Source of the DNA: Flavobacteriaceae bacterium
Lineage (GTDB): Bacteria; Bacteroidota; Bacteroidia; Flavobacteriales; Flavobacteriaceae
Length of the DNA stretch: 64,000 nt
Assembly: GCA_014238425.1 (NCBI GenBank)
Contig: JABABD010000031.1
Location: forward strand, 45,491 to 109,490
Direction: 5' to 3'
The notes beneath the pieces were generated by a model, which did not search any database, was not told the origin of the DNA, and saw only the letters and a program-made list of their open reading frames with translations. Position 1 is the first letter of the stretch, and each line of letters opens with the position of its first letter. This document shows positions 46,841 through 55,097 of the stretch, piece after piece. The position numbers were made by a program, and so were the translations under genes.

Positions 46841-47563
46841 ATGCAAAACAAGGCCATAAAAAAGAATGTTGTACTAGGGATCTTGTTCTTTCTCCCAGTA
46901 ATGTTCTTATTGTTTTTATACCCTGCTAAACATAATTATTCTGTATTGGATTCGGTTCAAGCTGATGTTTTAGAGATTGATGCTTTTATCTCAGATTCTG
47001 ATGAGAAAGTAACACTTCAAGATAATATAACCGTACTCAATTTCTTAGGAAGTAAACCTATGGAAAAGAGTACTGCCGTCCTGAATCTGAGCCAAATGAT
47101 CTACGGAAAATTTAAAGGTTTTAAAAAGTTCCAGATTGTTTCGTTGGTACCAAACGGACTTGAAGAAGAAATTGACAGATTAAAAGAAGAAATAGGAAAA
47201 TATGAAGACCTTAAATATTGGAAATTTGTTTATGGACATCCTCAAGATATTCTAAAAACATATCAGAGCCTTGGTGTTATAAATGATCTAGATAAATATG
47301 GCTCTACCAACCTAGTTTATATCATAGACAAAGAACGTAATTTACGAGGGCGAATAGATGATAGAACTGATAAAGAGATTGAAAGAAAAACGAAACCCTA
47401 TGAGCTTAAAGGTTACGATTGTATAAGTATCGATGTCCTCAAAAACAAGATGAGTGACGACATGCGAGTACTGTTTACGGAATACAGACAAAAGCGTAAA
47501 GGTAATTTCGACACATCAAAAAGAAGACAAGAAGATATAAAACCAACAAATGAGCAAGACTAA
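46841..47563 (+). CDS. membrane-anchored thioredoxin-fold (Sco-like) protein lacking cysteines
   Basis: A 240-residue protein with one N-terminal transmembrane helix (about 8-26) and an exported domain. The region TVLNFLGSKPMEKSTAVLNL occupies the place of a thioredoxin/Sco active-site loop. KFVYGHPQDI and LVYIIDKERNLRGRIDDR resemble the later strands of Sco proteins. The only cysteine in the domain is in YDCISIDVL near residue 195, and there is no CxxxC copper site. It overlaps the true sco gene by 14 bases, so the two are translated together. Probably a degenerate paralogue with a structural or partner role; that is inference. Confidence 0.7.
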   Translation: MQNKAIKKNVVLGILFFLPVMFLLFLYPAKHNYSVLDSVQADVLEIDAFISDSDEKVTLQDNITVLNFLGSKPMEKSTAVLNLSQMIYGKFKGFKKFQIVSLVPNGLEEEIDRLKEEIGKYEDLKYWKFVYGHPQDILKTYQSLGVINDLDKYGSTNLVYIIDKERNLRGRIDDRTDKEIERKTKPYELKGYDCISIDVLKNKMSDDMRVLFTEYRQKRKGNFDTSKRRQEDIKPTNEQD

Positions 47564-48287
47564 TTATTCATATATAGGTATTTCGTTTATCATTCTCGTA
47601 TTCGGAATCATATTTATTCCAAGAATTATCGACCGGATCAGTAATGACGATGTTACAAAAAATGATAGATTAAGTAGTACAAAAGATACTGCAAAACTCA
47701 GCGATTTATCATTTATAGATATTAATGATGAACCAAAAAAAGTTCCCAATTTTAGTTTCATGAACCAATACGGAAAGATGATTTCTAATGAGGATTATCA
47801 AGGAAAAGTCTATGTTGTGGAGTTCTTTTTTACGACCTGTCCAACCATCTGCCCTTTGATGAATACTAATTTGATTCAGATTCAAAATGAGTTTAAAGAT
47901 TTTGATGATTTTGGTATAGCGTCTTTTTCTATTAATCCAGAATATGACACGGTTGAAATCCTTAAAAAATATGCTGACGGTTATGGCGTGTCAAATCCTA
48001 ATTGGCATTTAATGACTGGAAAGGAAGAACATATTTATGAGTTAGCAAATTCAGGATTTAATTTATATGCCGCAGAAGATACTGAAGCTGAAGGAGGTTT
48101 TGAACACTCTGGTTATTTTGCTCTAATAGATAAAAATGGTTTCCTACGTAGCCGAGTAGATAATTTTGGAAATCCTAAAGTATATTATCGAGGTACAGTT
48201 ACTGAAGCTCAGAAGTACAATGACGATGGCGAAGCTGAAGAAATTAGCATTTTAAAAGAAGATATAGCAAAACTACTTCAAGAGTAA
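47550..48287 (+). CDS. SCO family copper chaperone
   Basis: A 245-residue membrane-anchored thioredoxin-fold protein that helps assemble the CuA centre of oxidase subunit II. One N-terminal helix (about residues 7-25) is followed by the Sco domain. The copper ligands are the CPTIC cysteines (about 97-101) and the later histidine in GGFEHSGYFALIDKNG (about residue 190). It sits between a cysteine-less Sco-like gene and DUF420 and shares a base with the next start, so the cluster is tightly coupled. Its client CoxB is encoded 25 kb upstream. Confidence 0.92.
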   Translation: MSKTNYSYIGISFIILVFGIIFIPRIIDRISNDDVTKNDRLSSTKDTAKLSDLSFIDINDEPKKVPNFSFMNQYGKMISNEDYQGKVYVVEFFFTTCPTICPLMNTNLIQIQNEFKDFDDFGIASFSINPEYDTVEILKKYADGYGVSNPNWHLMTGKEEHIYELANSGFNLYAAEDTEAEGGFEHSGYFALIDKNGFLRSRVDNFGNPKVYYRGTVTEAQKYNDDGEAEEISILKEDIAKLLQE

Positions 48288-48823
48288 TGGGTAAATCACA
48301 AGCAACAGAAGCAGAAAAAAAATATAATAAATGGATATGGATTCTATCTATTGTAATTCCTGTTTTGGTGGCAATTTTATTTACCATTAAGATTCCAAAT
48401 GTAAAACCATTGTCTTTCTTGCCACCAATTTATGCTACGATAAATGGTGTTACAGCAATATTACTATTAATTGCATTTTGGGCGATTAAAAGCGGAAAAA
48501 GAACGCTTCATGAAAACTTAATGAAAACAGCCATTATCTGTTCTGTACTGTTCCTTGGAATGTATGTCGCGTATCATATGACAAGCGATTCTACCAAATT
48601 TGGCGGAGAAGGTGTAATTAAGTATGTGTATTATATTATTTTGCTTACACATATTTTATTATCCATAGTTGTTATTCCATTTGTATTAATAACATATGTA
48701 AGGGCGTTGGCAAATAGTTTTGAACGCCATAAAAAAATAGCAAGAATTACATTTCCGATATGGCTTTATGTGGCTATATCAGGCGTTATTGTCTACCTTA
48801 TGATTTCCCCCTATTACATATGA
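48287..48823 (+). CDS. DUF420 membrane protein
   Basis: A 178-residue protein with five predicted transmembrane helices, including the family's histidine-containing helix segments (LHENLMKTAIICSVLFL near 72-88, and HILLSIVVIPFVLITYV near 123-139). DUF420 proteins, related to CtaM and other oxidase-maturation factors, occur with sco and cox genes and are thought to aid heme-copper oxidase assembly. The ATG overlaps the last base of sco, and its stop TGA overlaps the next ATG. Confidence 0.85.
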   Translation: MGKSQATEAEKKYNKWIWILSIVIPVLVAILFTIKIPNVKPLSFLPPIYATINGVTAILLLIAFWAIKSGKRTLHENLMKTAIICSVLFLGMYVAYHMTSDSTKFGGEGVIKYVYYIILLTHILLSIVVIPFVLITYVRALANSFERHKKIARITFPIWLYVAISGVIVYLMISPYYI

Positions 48824-49050
48824 AAGTAAAATATGCTGCCATATTAATTTTGCTGTTTCTGGTGGTAACACCGGCAGAAGCGCAATGTGCTATGTGTCGT
48901 GCAGTGTTGGAAAGTGAGGAGGGGCAAGGGACGGCTAAAGGGGTAAATGATGGTATTGTTTACTTGATGATGATTCCATATATTCTCGTAGGTGGACTTG
49001 GTTATTTTATCTATCGAATGCTTTCCAAAAAAGAAAAATCGACGAAATAA
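48820..49050 (+). CDS. small exported CxxC protein of the oxidase cluster, unknown function
   Basis: A 76-residue protein with a signal peptide (AAILILLFLVVTPAEA), a short soluble part containing QCAMCRAVLES, and a C-terminal membrane helix (about 47-67). The CAMC pair placed right after signal cleavage could hold copper or a disulfide. The start is ATG at 48820, overlapping the DUF420 stop (ATGA); an in-frame upstream start would run 60 bases into DUF420 and lacks a signal peptide. Its coupling to sco and DUF420 suggests a role in oxidase maturation, which is inference. Confidence 0.78.
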   Translation: MKVKYAAILILLFLVVTPAEAQCAMCRAVLESEEGQGTAKGVNDGIVYLMMIPYILVGGLGYFIYRMLSKKEKSTK

Positions 49051-49080
49051 GCTTTTTTTAATACTTTATAGTGTAAAACC

Positions 49081-49109
49081 TGTAACATTTTCCCCTTTAA
49101 GTAGTCTTA
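49081..49109 (+). promoter_or_regulatory. possible ECF-sigma-type promoter of the ABC exporter
   Basis: TGTAACA (49081-49087) and GTCTTA (49104-49109) are spaced by 16 bases, the geometry of ECF sigma-factor promoters (an AAC-type -35 and GTC-type -10). No TAnnTTTG lies in the 149-base gap before the ABC gene. A similar TGTAACA element lies in front of the tolC-like gene. Confidence 0.4.
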
Positions 49110-49199
49110 GTATAACAATCAATCAATTAATTCTTAACAGTTTATTGGCACTAATCCTTAGGGCTTATCCGTAAAATTGTAAGAACTAACCATCAATCA

Positions 49200-49901
49200 A
49201 TGATTTCAATTAAAGATCTTCATAAGTCTTACACTACTGGAAGTAATTCTTTACATGTTCTAAAAGGTATAGACTTTGATGTAAAGGAAGGTGAATTAGT
49301 ATCCATAATGGGTTCTTCAGGTTCTGGTAAATCTACGTTGCTTAATATTCTCGGAATGCTAGATGAAGCCGATGAAGGCAGTTATACTCTAGATGGTGTA
49401 ACCATTAAAAATCTCAATGAGAAAGTTGCAGCTCAGTATCGCAATAAGTTCCTTGGATTCATTTTTCAATCTTTCAACCTTATTAATTATAAAAGTGCCT
49501 TAGATAATGTGGCCATGCCATTGTATTATCAAGGTGCCAAGCGTAAAGAACGTAATGAGCGAGCTATGCATTACCTAGAAAAAGTGGGTCTTGCCGATTG
49601 GCATCATCACTTACCTAGTGAATTGTCTGGTGGGCAGAAACAGCGAGTTGCTATTGCTAGAGCGTTGGCGAGTGACCCTAAGGTGTTGTTAGCAGATGAG
49701 CCTACAGGAGCATTAGACAGTATAACTTCTCGTGAAGTCATGGAACTTATCCAAGGTATTAATGACGAAGGCAAGACTATATTAATTGTGACACATGAAG
49801 ATGATATTGCTCATATGACAAAGCGCATCGTGAATTTAAAAGACGGTCTCATCATTGACGATATCCAGGTAAATCAAATAAAAGCTTCTATAAATGTTTA
49901 G
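49200..49901 (+). CDS. ABC transporter ATP-binding protein (MacB/LolD type)
   Basis: A 233-residue ATPase that powers a MacB-type exporter. Walker A is GSSGSGKST (about residues 38-46), the signature motif LSGGQKQRVAIARAL (about 141-155), Walker B VLLADEPTGALD (about 163-174), and the switch histidine is in IVTHEDD. The ATPase is a separate polypeptide, unlike E. coli MacB where it is fused to the permease. Its stop overlaps the next gene by eight bases. First gene of a seven-gene unit. Confidence 0.94.
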   Translation: MISIKDLHKSYTTGSNSLHVLKGIDFDVKEGELVSIMGSSGSGKSTLLNILGMLDEADEGSYTLDGVTIKNLNEKVAAQYRNKFLGFIFQSFNLINYKSALDNVAMPLYYQGAKRKERNERAMHYLEKVGLADWHHHLPSELSGGQKQRVAIARALASDPKVLLADEPTGALDSITSREVMELIQGINDEGKTILIVTHEDDIAHMTKRIVNLKDGLIIDDIQVNQIKASINV

Positions 49902-51141
49902 TCTAGAACGTTGGCAAGAAATATTTGAGACTATTCGTAAAAACAAATTGCGAACTTTTTTAACAGGCCTTTCTGTAGCCTCTGGAATCTTCATTTTGGT
50001 TATTTTATTGGGATTTGGAGAAGGGCTGGCTAACGGGATAGCAAAAGAGTTTGAAGAAGATGCGTCTAATAGGATATGGGTGTGGACGCAAGTTACTTCT
50101 AAAGAATATAAAGGGTTAAATCCTGGGCGTTTCATTCAAATGGAGAATGAAAACTATGAATATTTGGCCAAGAAGTATGAAGATGATATAGAGTTTAAAT
50201 CTTCTGTATTTCGTATTTGGCAAGGCGCTGTCAATTATAAGAACGAAGCTGGAAATTATCGTATAGAAGGCGTACATCCAGATTACCAATTCATAGAGAA
50301 TGCTGGTATGAAAGAGGGACGCTATTTAAATTATAAAGACCATGAAAACCTTGAGAAGGTTGTGGTTTTAGGTAATAAGGTTAAGAAAGAGTTATTTAAG
50401 AAAGACGATGATCCTATTAATAAGACAATACAAATTAATGGTATAAACTTTAAGGTTATAGGTATTTATACGGATCCAGGTGGAGATAGAGAGGAAACAC
50501 GTATTTTCTTGCCACAATCTACCGCACAACGTGTTTTTAATGGTAGCAACAAGGTTAGGAATTTATCCTTTACCCTAAAACCAAAAGAGACGTTCGATGA
50601 AACACTTGCTGCTTCAGAGCAATTTATTGCGGAAATGCAGCAATATCTTAAGCAAGCTCATACCGTTGCGCCAGATGATACCAGCGCTATAGGAACGTTT
50701 AATACACTGGAAGAGGCAAAACGTTATTTTTCATTGATAGGAAATATCAAATTCTTTTTCTGGTTTGTAGGTATTTGCACCATTATAGCTGGTGTTGTTG
50801 GAGTTAGTAATATCATGCTGATAATAGTTAAAGAGAGAACAAGAGAGATCGGTATTCGAAAGGCTATTGGTGCACAACCACGTGCAATTATAGGAATGAT
50901 TTTACATGAGGCTATTTTTGTAACTGCTATTGCTGGCTTTGGAGGTCTTATTTTTAGTATGGGGCTTTTGGAAATCCTAGGCCCGAATATCGAGATTGAC
51001 TATATCGTAAATCCTTCAGTTAATTTTAACGTGGCCCTAACAACGGTCATTGTTTTGATAGTTGCAGGAGCTCTTGCAGGTTTTTTTCCAGCATGGAGAG
51101 CAGCAAAAATAAAACCAATAGAAGCTTTAAGAGAAGAATAA
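49894..51141 (+). CDS. ABC transporter permease, MacB-like (first)
   Basis: A 415-residue permease of the MacB/FtsX topology. It has one N-terminal helix (about residues 18-40), a large MacB periplasmic core domain (about 45-270), and three C-terminal helices of the FtsX domain with the typical VSNIMLIIVKERTREIGIRKAIGA (split here by description, about residues 309-332). The end FFPAWRAAKIKPIEALREE is characteristic. It should work with the second permease as a heterodimer. The start overlaps the ATPase gene. Confidence 0.92.
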   Translation: MFSLERWQEIFETIRKNKLRTFLTGLSVASGIFILVILLGFGEGLANGIAKEFEEDASNRIWVWTQVTSKEYKGLNPGRFIQMENENYEYLAKKYEDDIEFKSSVFRIWQGAVNYKNEAGNYRIEGVHPDYQFIENAGMKEGRYLNYKDHENLEKVVVLGNKVKKELFKKDDDPINKTIQINGINFKVIGIYTDPGGDREETRIFLPQSTAQRVFNGSNKVRNLSFTLKPKETFDETLAASEQFIAEMQQYLKQAHTVAPDDTSAIGTFNTLEEAKRYFSLIGNIKFFFWFVGICTIIAGVVGVSNIMLIIVKERTREIGIRKAIGAQPRAIIGMILHEAIFVTAIAGFGGLIFSMGLLEILGPNIEIDYIVNPSVNFNVALTTVIVLIVAGALAGFFPAWRAAKIKPIEALREE

Positions 51142-51142
51142 A

Positions 51143-52402
51143 ATGTTTAATAAGGATCGTTGGAACGAAATAATAGAAGCGCTTACTAGCAATGTGTTCA
51201 GGACCATATTGACGGCTTTTGGTGTATTCTGGGGTATCTTCATTTTAATTATTCTTTTAGCTGCGGGGAAAGGCCTAGAAAATGGCGTGAAGCAAGATTT
51301 TGGAGATAGGGCTACTAATACCATGTTCATGTGGACACAAGGCATTTCTAAACCATATAAAGGTTTGCCAAAAGGAAGACGTTTTACATACAAGATTGAT
51401 GACGTTGCAGCGATAAGAGATAACGTTCCAAACCTCAGATTTGTTTCTCCAAGAAATCAATTGGGTGGTTTTGGTGGTGCAAACAATGTTGTTAAAGGGC
51501 TTAAGTCAGGAGCATTTAATGTGTATGGTGATTATCCAGAAATTATCAAGCAAGAACCAATGACCATAACCAGAGGACGATTTATTAATTATAATGATAT
51601 AAATGATAATAGAAAAGTTGCTATCATAGGTGATGGAGTTCAGAAAGAATTATACGAAAAGGGAGAAGATCCATTAAATAGTTATATCAAAATTAACGGC
51701 GTTAATTTTACAGTCGTTGGAACATATAAAAAGAAAAGTAATGATGGTGATGGCGAAGAAGGACAGAAACAAATCTTTGTTCCTTTTACGGCATTTTCAC
51801 AAGCATTCAATAGAGGTGATAGGGTAGGCTGGTTTGCTATAACAGCAAATGATGGTTCGTCAATAACCAGTTTAAAGGAACAGGTTTTCGATGTTATAAG
51901 AGAAAGACACACAATTCATCCAGATGATAAACGTGCCATTGGTCATTTTGATTTGTATGCCGAATATAGTAAGATAGAAGGACTTTTTGGAGCATTGAAC
52001 CTTGTAGCATTTGTTGTAGGGATACTCGTATTGCTTTCGGGTGTTATTGGCATTAGCAACATTATGCTTATCGTTGTAAAAGAGCGTACAAAAGAAATAG
52101 GAATTAGACGTGCATTAGGCGCAACTCCTTGGTCTATTAAAGGGCAAATATTGCTAGAATCTATTTTTCTTACCATAATTTCAGGAATGGTAGGTATTAT
52201 TTTTGGAACCTTAGTTATTTACGCTCTAAATGCGATATTGGAAGCTAGTGGACCGGTAGATATGTTTGCAAACCCAAGTGTAAACCTTTCAGTTATATTA
52301 TTAGCCTTGACAATACTAATAATTGCAGGATTATTGGCCGGATTCATTCCAGCGCAAAATGCCATTAAAATTAAACCAGTTGAAGCTTTAAGGACAGAAT
52401 AA
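51143..52402 (+). CDS. ABC transporter permease, MacB-like (second)
   Basis: A 419-residue paralogue of the preceding permease with the same plan: an N-terminal helix (about 17-39), a MacB core domain, and three C-terminal helices. It keeps the ERTKEIGIRRALGATPW loop that couples to the ATPase and the IKPVEALRTE end. It starts one base after the first permease. Two different permeases sharing one ATPase imply an asymmetric heterodimeric exporter. The substrate is unknown. Confidence 0.92.
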   Translation: MFNKDRWNEIIEALTSNVFRTILTAFGVFWGIFILIILLAAGKGLENGVKQDFGDRATNTMFMWTQGISKPYKGLPKGRRFTYKIDDVAAIRDNVPNLRFVSPRNQLGGFGGANNVVKGLKSGAFNVYGDYPEIIKQEPMTITRGRFINYNDINDNRKVAIIGDGVQKELYEKGEDPLNSYIKINGVNFTVVGTYKKKSNDGDGEEGQKQIFVPFTAFSQAFNRGDRVGWFAITANDGSSITSLKEQVFDVIRERHTIHPDDKRAIGHFDLYAEYSKIEGLFGALNLVAFVVGILVLLSGVIGISNIMLIVVKERTKEIGIRRALGATPWSIKGQILLESIFLTIISGMVGIIFGTLVIYALNAILEASGPVDMFANPSVNLSVILLALTILIIAGLLAGFIPAQNAIKIKPVEALRTE

Positions 52403-52435
52403 AAAATTAACCATGATATCAATCAACCATTTAAA

Positions 52436-53590
52436 ATGAAAAAGTCAGTTACAATCATCATCTTAATACTCATAGCCATCATATTTGGTGGATCCTTGTA
52501 TTATTTATACCAGAAAAATGCCGAAGACCCAGTGGTCTATAAAACGGAACAAGCCAGTACAAAAACTATTGTGAAGAAAACGGTGGCAACCGGCAGTATT
52601 GTTCCTAAAGAAGAAGTTTTAATAAAGCCTAATATTTCAGGTATCATTGATGAGATCTTTGTAGAGGCAGGAGACATTATTAAAAGGGGAGACCTTATTG
52701 CCAAAGTTAAGGTTGTGCCAAACGTGTCGTCACTTACAAGTGCTAAGAATAATATTACGGCATCTAGAACTCAGGTGGAAACAGCAAGACTGGGATTAGA
52801 GAACCAAAGGAAAATCTATACACGTCAGAAAGAATTGTTTGAGAAGGGAGTGATTTCGGCTAATGCATTTGATACAGCTCAAATTACGTTTGATCAGGCC
52901 CAACAACGATATAATCAGGAAAAGGTGAATCTTACTGGAGCACAGCAAAACTACGACATTGTAAAGACAGGAACTACACGAGGTCTTGGAGCTTCTGCAA
53001 ATACAGAGATTAGGGCGACTGTCTCAGGAATGGTCCTAGATGTACCTGTGAAAACAGGAAATCAAGTCATTGAAGCTAATAATTTTAATGATGGGACGAC
53101 TATAGCAACTTTAGCCGATGTAGATAAGATGATCTTTGAAGGAAAAGTAGATGAATCTGAAGTGGGTAAGATCAAGGAAAACCTGCCACTGGAAATAACT
53201 GTTGGTGCTATTGAAAATAAAAAATTCGACGCTATTCTTGATTATATTGCACCAAAGGGCGTAATTGAAAATGGGGCTATTCAGTTTGAGATAAAAGGAA
53301 CTCTAAACAAGAAAGACACCACTTTTATACGTGCTGGATTAAGTGCTAATGCCTCCATAATATTGGCAAGAGCTGATAGTGTTATGGCCCTTAAAGAAGC
53401 ATTGATTCAATTTGACCCAAAGACGCAAGCACCATTTGTTGAAGTAGAGAGCGGGGATCAACAATTCGAAAGAAAAAATCTTGAGCTTGGTATTAGTGAT
53501 GGTATTTTTGTAGAAATATTAAAAGGTATTACCAAAGACGATAAAATTAAAATTTGGAATCAGGTTAAGCCAGGCACATTTAATAATTAA
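52436..53590 (+). CDS. membrane-fusion (HlyD/MacA-type) adaptor, first copy
   Basis: A 384-residue periplasmic adaptor. It has an N-terminal helix (about residues 4-24), a split lipoyl domain (about 60-100 and 190-215, with VEAGDIIKRGDLIAKV), and between them a coiled-coil hairpin (about 100-180) with RQKELFEKGVISANAFDTA. A beta-barrel and membrane-proximal domain follow. It links the permeases to the outer-membrane channel. It begins 33 bases after the second permease; the tolC-like gene follows by 76 bases. Confidence 0.9.
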   Translation: MKKSVTIIILILIAIIFGGSLYYLYQKNAEDPVVYKTEQASTKTIVKKTVATGSIVPKEEVLIKPNISGIIDEIFVEAGDIIKRGDLIAKVKVVPNVSSLTSAKNNITASRTQVETARLGLENQRKIYTRQKELFEKGVISANAFDTAQITFDQAQQRYNQEKVNLTGAQQNYDIVKTGTTRGLGASANTEIRATVSGMVLDVPVKTGNQVIEANNFNDGTTIATLADVDKMIFEGKVDESEVGKIKENLPLEITVGAIENKKFDAILDYIAPKGVIENGAIQFEIKGTLNKKDTTFIRAGLSANASIILARADSVMALKEALIQFDPKTQAPFVEVESGDQQFERKNLELGISDGIFVEILKGITKDDKIKIWNQVKPGTFNN

Positions 53591-53618
53591 AATTAATTTT
53601 GTGTTAGGGTAAATAAAC

Positions 53619-53647
53619 TGTAACACTTTAATCAATATATAGACATA
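53619..53647 (+). promoter_or_regulatory. TGTAACA element upstream of the tolC-like gene
   Basis: TGTAACA (53619-53625) recurs in the gap before the tolC-like gene, in the context CTGTAACACTTT against CTGTAACATTTT before the ABC gene. At the same 16-base spacing stands GACATA (53642-53647), a poorer match to GTCTTA. It could be a second ECF-type promoter within the operon. Confidence 0.3.
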
Positions 53648-53666
53648 TATTTTTATAACAGTAACT

Positions 53667-54998
53667 ATGAAAATTAAACTAACCTTAATACTTTTTACCG
53701 TTTTTGGATTAGTAGCCCAGGCTCAACAGAAAAAATGGACACTTCAAGAATGCGTAGATTATGCATTAGAGAAGAATATTTCCATTAAGCAATCTGAATT
53801 AGATCTTAAAACATCAGAGATTAATAAAAAAGACGCAATAGGTAATTTCTTGCCAACATTAAATGCAAATGCAGGTCATTCTTGGAGTATTGGTCTGGGA
53901 CAGGATCCGGTAACTTTTAGTGCCGTTAATGCCACTACAAAAAACTTATCTGGAGGAATTAATTCTGGTATCAATTTATATGATGGTTTACGAAATGTGA
54001 ATCAACTACATCGTTCAAATCTTGAGATATTAGCAAGTCAGTACCGTTTAGATAATATGAAAGATGATATTTCTCTATTGGTAGCAAATTCATTTTTGCA
54101 GATATTATTTGGCAAAGAACAATTGAAAGTGCTTCAAGGGCAAAATATAGTGTCTACTGAAGAGTTAAAAAGAACGCAAGAACTAGTTGATGCAGGAGTG
54201 TTACCGAGAGGAGATTTACTCGAAATACAAGCAACACTTGCAACGCAAGAACAACAAATAGTTAATGCAGAGAACGCAGTATTGCTATCTAAAATTAATT
54301 TAGCTCAAGTATTATTGATTGAGGACTATGAAGGATTTGATATAGCCGATGTGCAATATGAAGTGCCGCCAACAAGTATTTTAAATGAGTTACCTGCCGT
54401 TATAATAAGTAAGGCAAAAGAGACAAGAAAAGATATTCTTATTGCTCAAACCAATGCTGAGATAGCTGAAGATAACCTAAAAATCGCTAAAGGAGCTTTA
54501 CAACCAACATTAAGAGGGTCGTATAGCTTTAGTAGTAATTATTTTACATCTGGATTGTTTGACACTCCTAATTTCGAAACTCAAATTACTGATAACAAAA
54601 ATCATAATTTTGGAGTGAATTTGAGCATTCCTATATTTAATGGGTTTGCAGGGAAAAACAATGTCAAAAGAAACCAAATTAACTTAGAGCGTTCTAAAAT
54701 CCAATTGGAGCAAGCTAATTTAGATTTAGAGTCAACAGTTTATCAAGCGTATAATGATACGAAAGGTGCAAAGAAGGCTTACGAAGCGGCGTTAAAAACA
54801 CTTACGGCGAGAAAAGAGGCGTTTACCTATTCGCAAGAACGCTACAATGTAGGCTTACTAAATGCTTTTGATTTTAATCAATCAAGAACACAATTAGAAA
54901 CAGCCGAATCTGATGTTATCAGAACGAAATACGATTATATATTTAAGCTTAAAGTATTAGAATACTATTTTGGTATCCCTATCACAAACTTAAATTAA
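53667..54998 (+). CDS. TolC family outer-membrane channel protein
   Basis: A 443-residue outer-membrane efflux protein. The signal peptide (LTLILFTVFGLVAQA) is followed by the usual QQKKWTLQECVDYALEKNISI. Two OEP repeats follow (about 25-215 and 240-440) of long alpha-helical segments, each with conserved Asn/Gln-rich turns. It provides the trans-periplasmic duct for the ABC exporter. It lies between the two adaptor genes, which is consistent with a tripartite pump. Confidence 0.92.
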   Translation: MKIKLTLILFTVFGLVAQAQQKKWTLQECVDYALEKNISIKQSELDLKTSEINKKDAIGNFLPTLNANAGHSWSIGLGQDPVTFSAVNATTKNLSGGINSGINLYDGLRNVNQLHRSNLEILASQYRLDNMKDDISLLVANSFLQILFGKEQLKVLQGQNIVSTEELKRTQELVDAGVLPRGDLLEIQATLATQEQQIVNAENAVLLSKINLAQVLLIEDYEGFDIADVQYEVPPTSILNELPAVIISKAKETRKDILIAQTNAEIAEDNLKIAKGALQPTLRGSYSFSSNYFTSGLFDTPNFETQITDNKNHNFGVNLSIPIFNGFAGKNNVKRNQINLERSKIQLEQANLDLESTVYQAYNDTKGAKKAYEAALKTLTARKEAFTYSQERYNVGLLNAFDFNQSRTQLETAESDVIRTKYDYIFKLKVLEYYFGIPITNLN

Positions 54999-55097
54999 CC
55001 GTCACCATGCTACATCTATTGTAATATCTTTAAAATCAGAAAATACATTGATATAGATGCTACAGATGACAGATAGAAAATAATAAATTTACATCAC

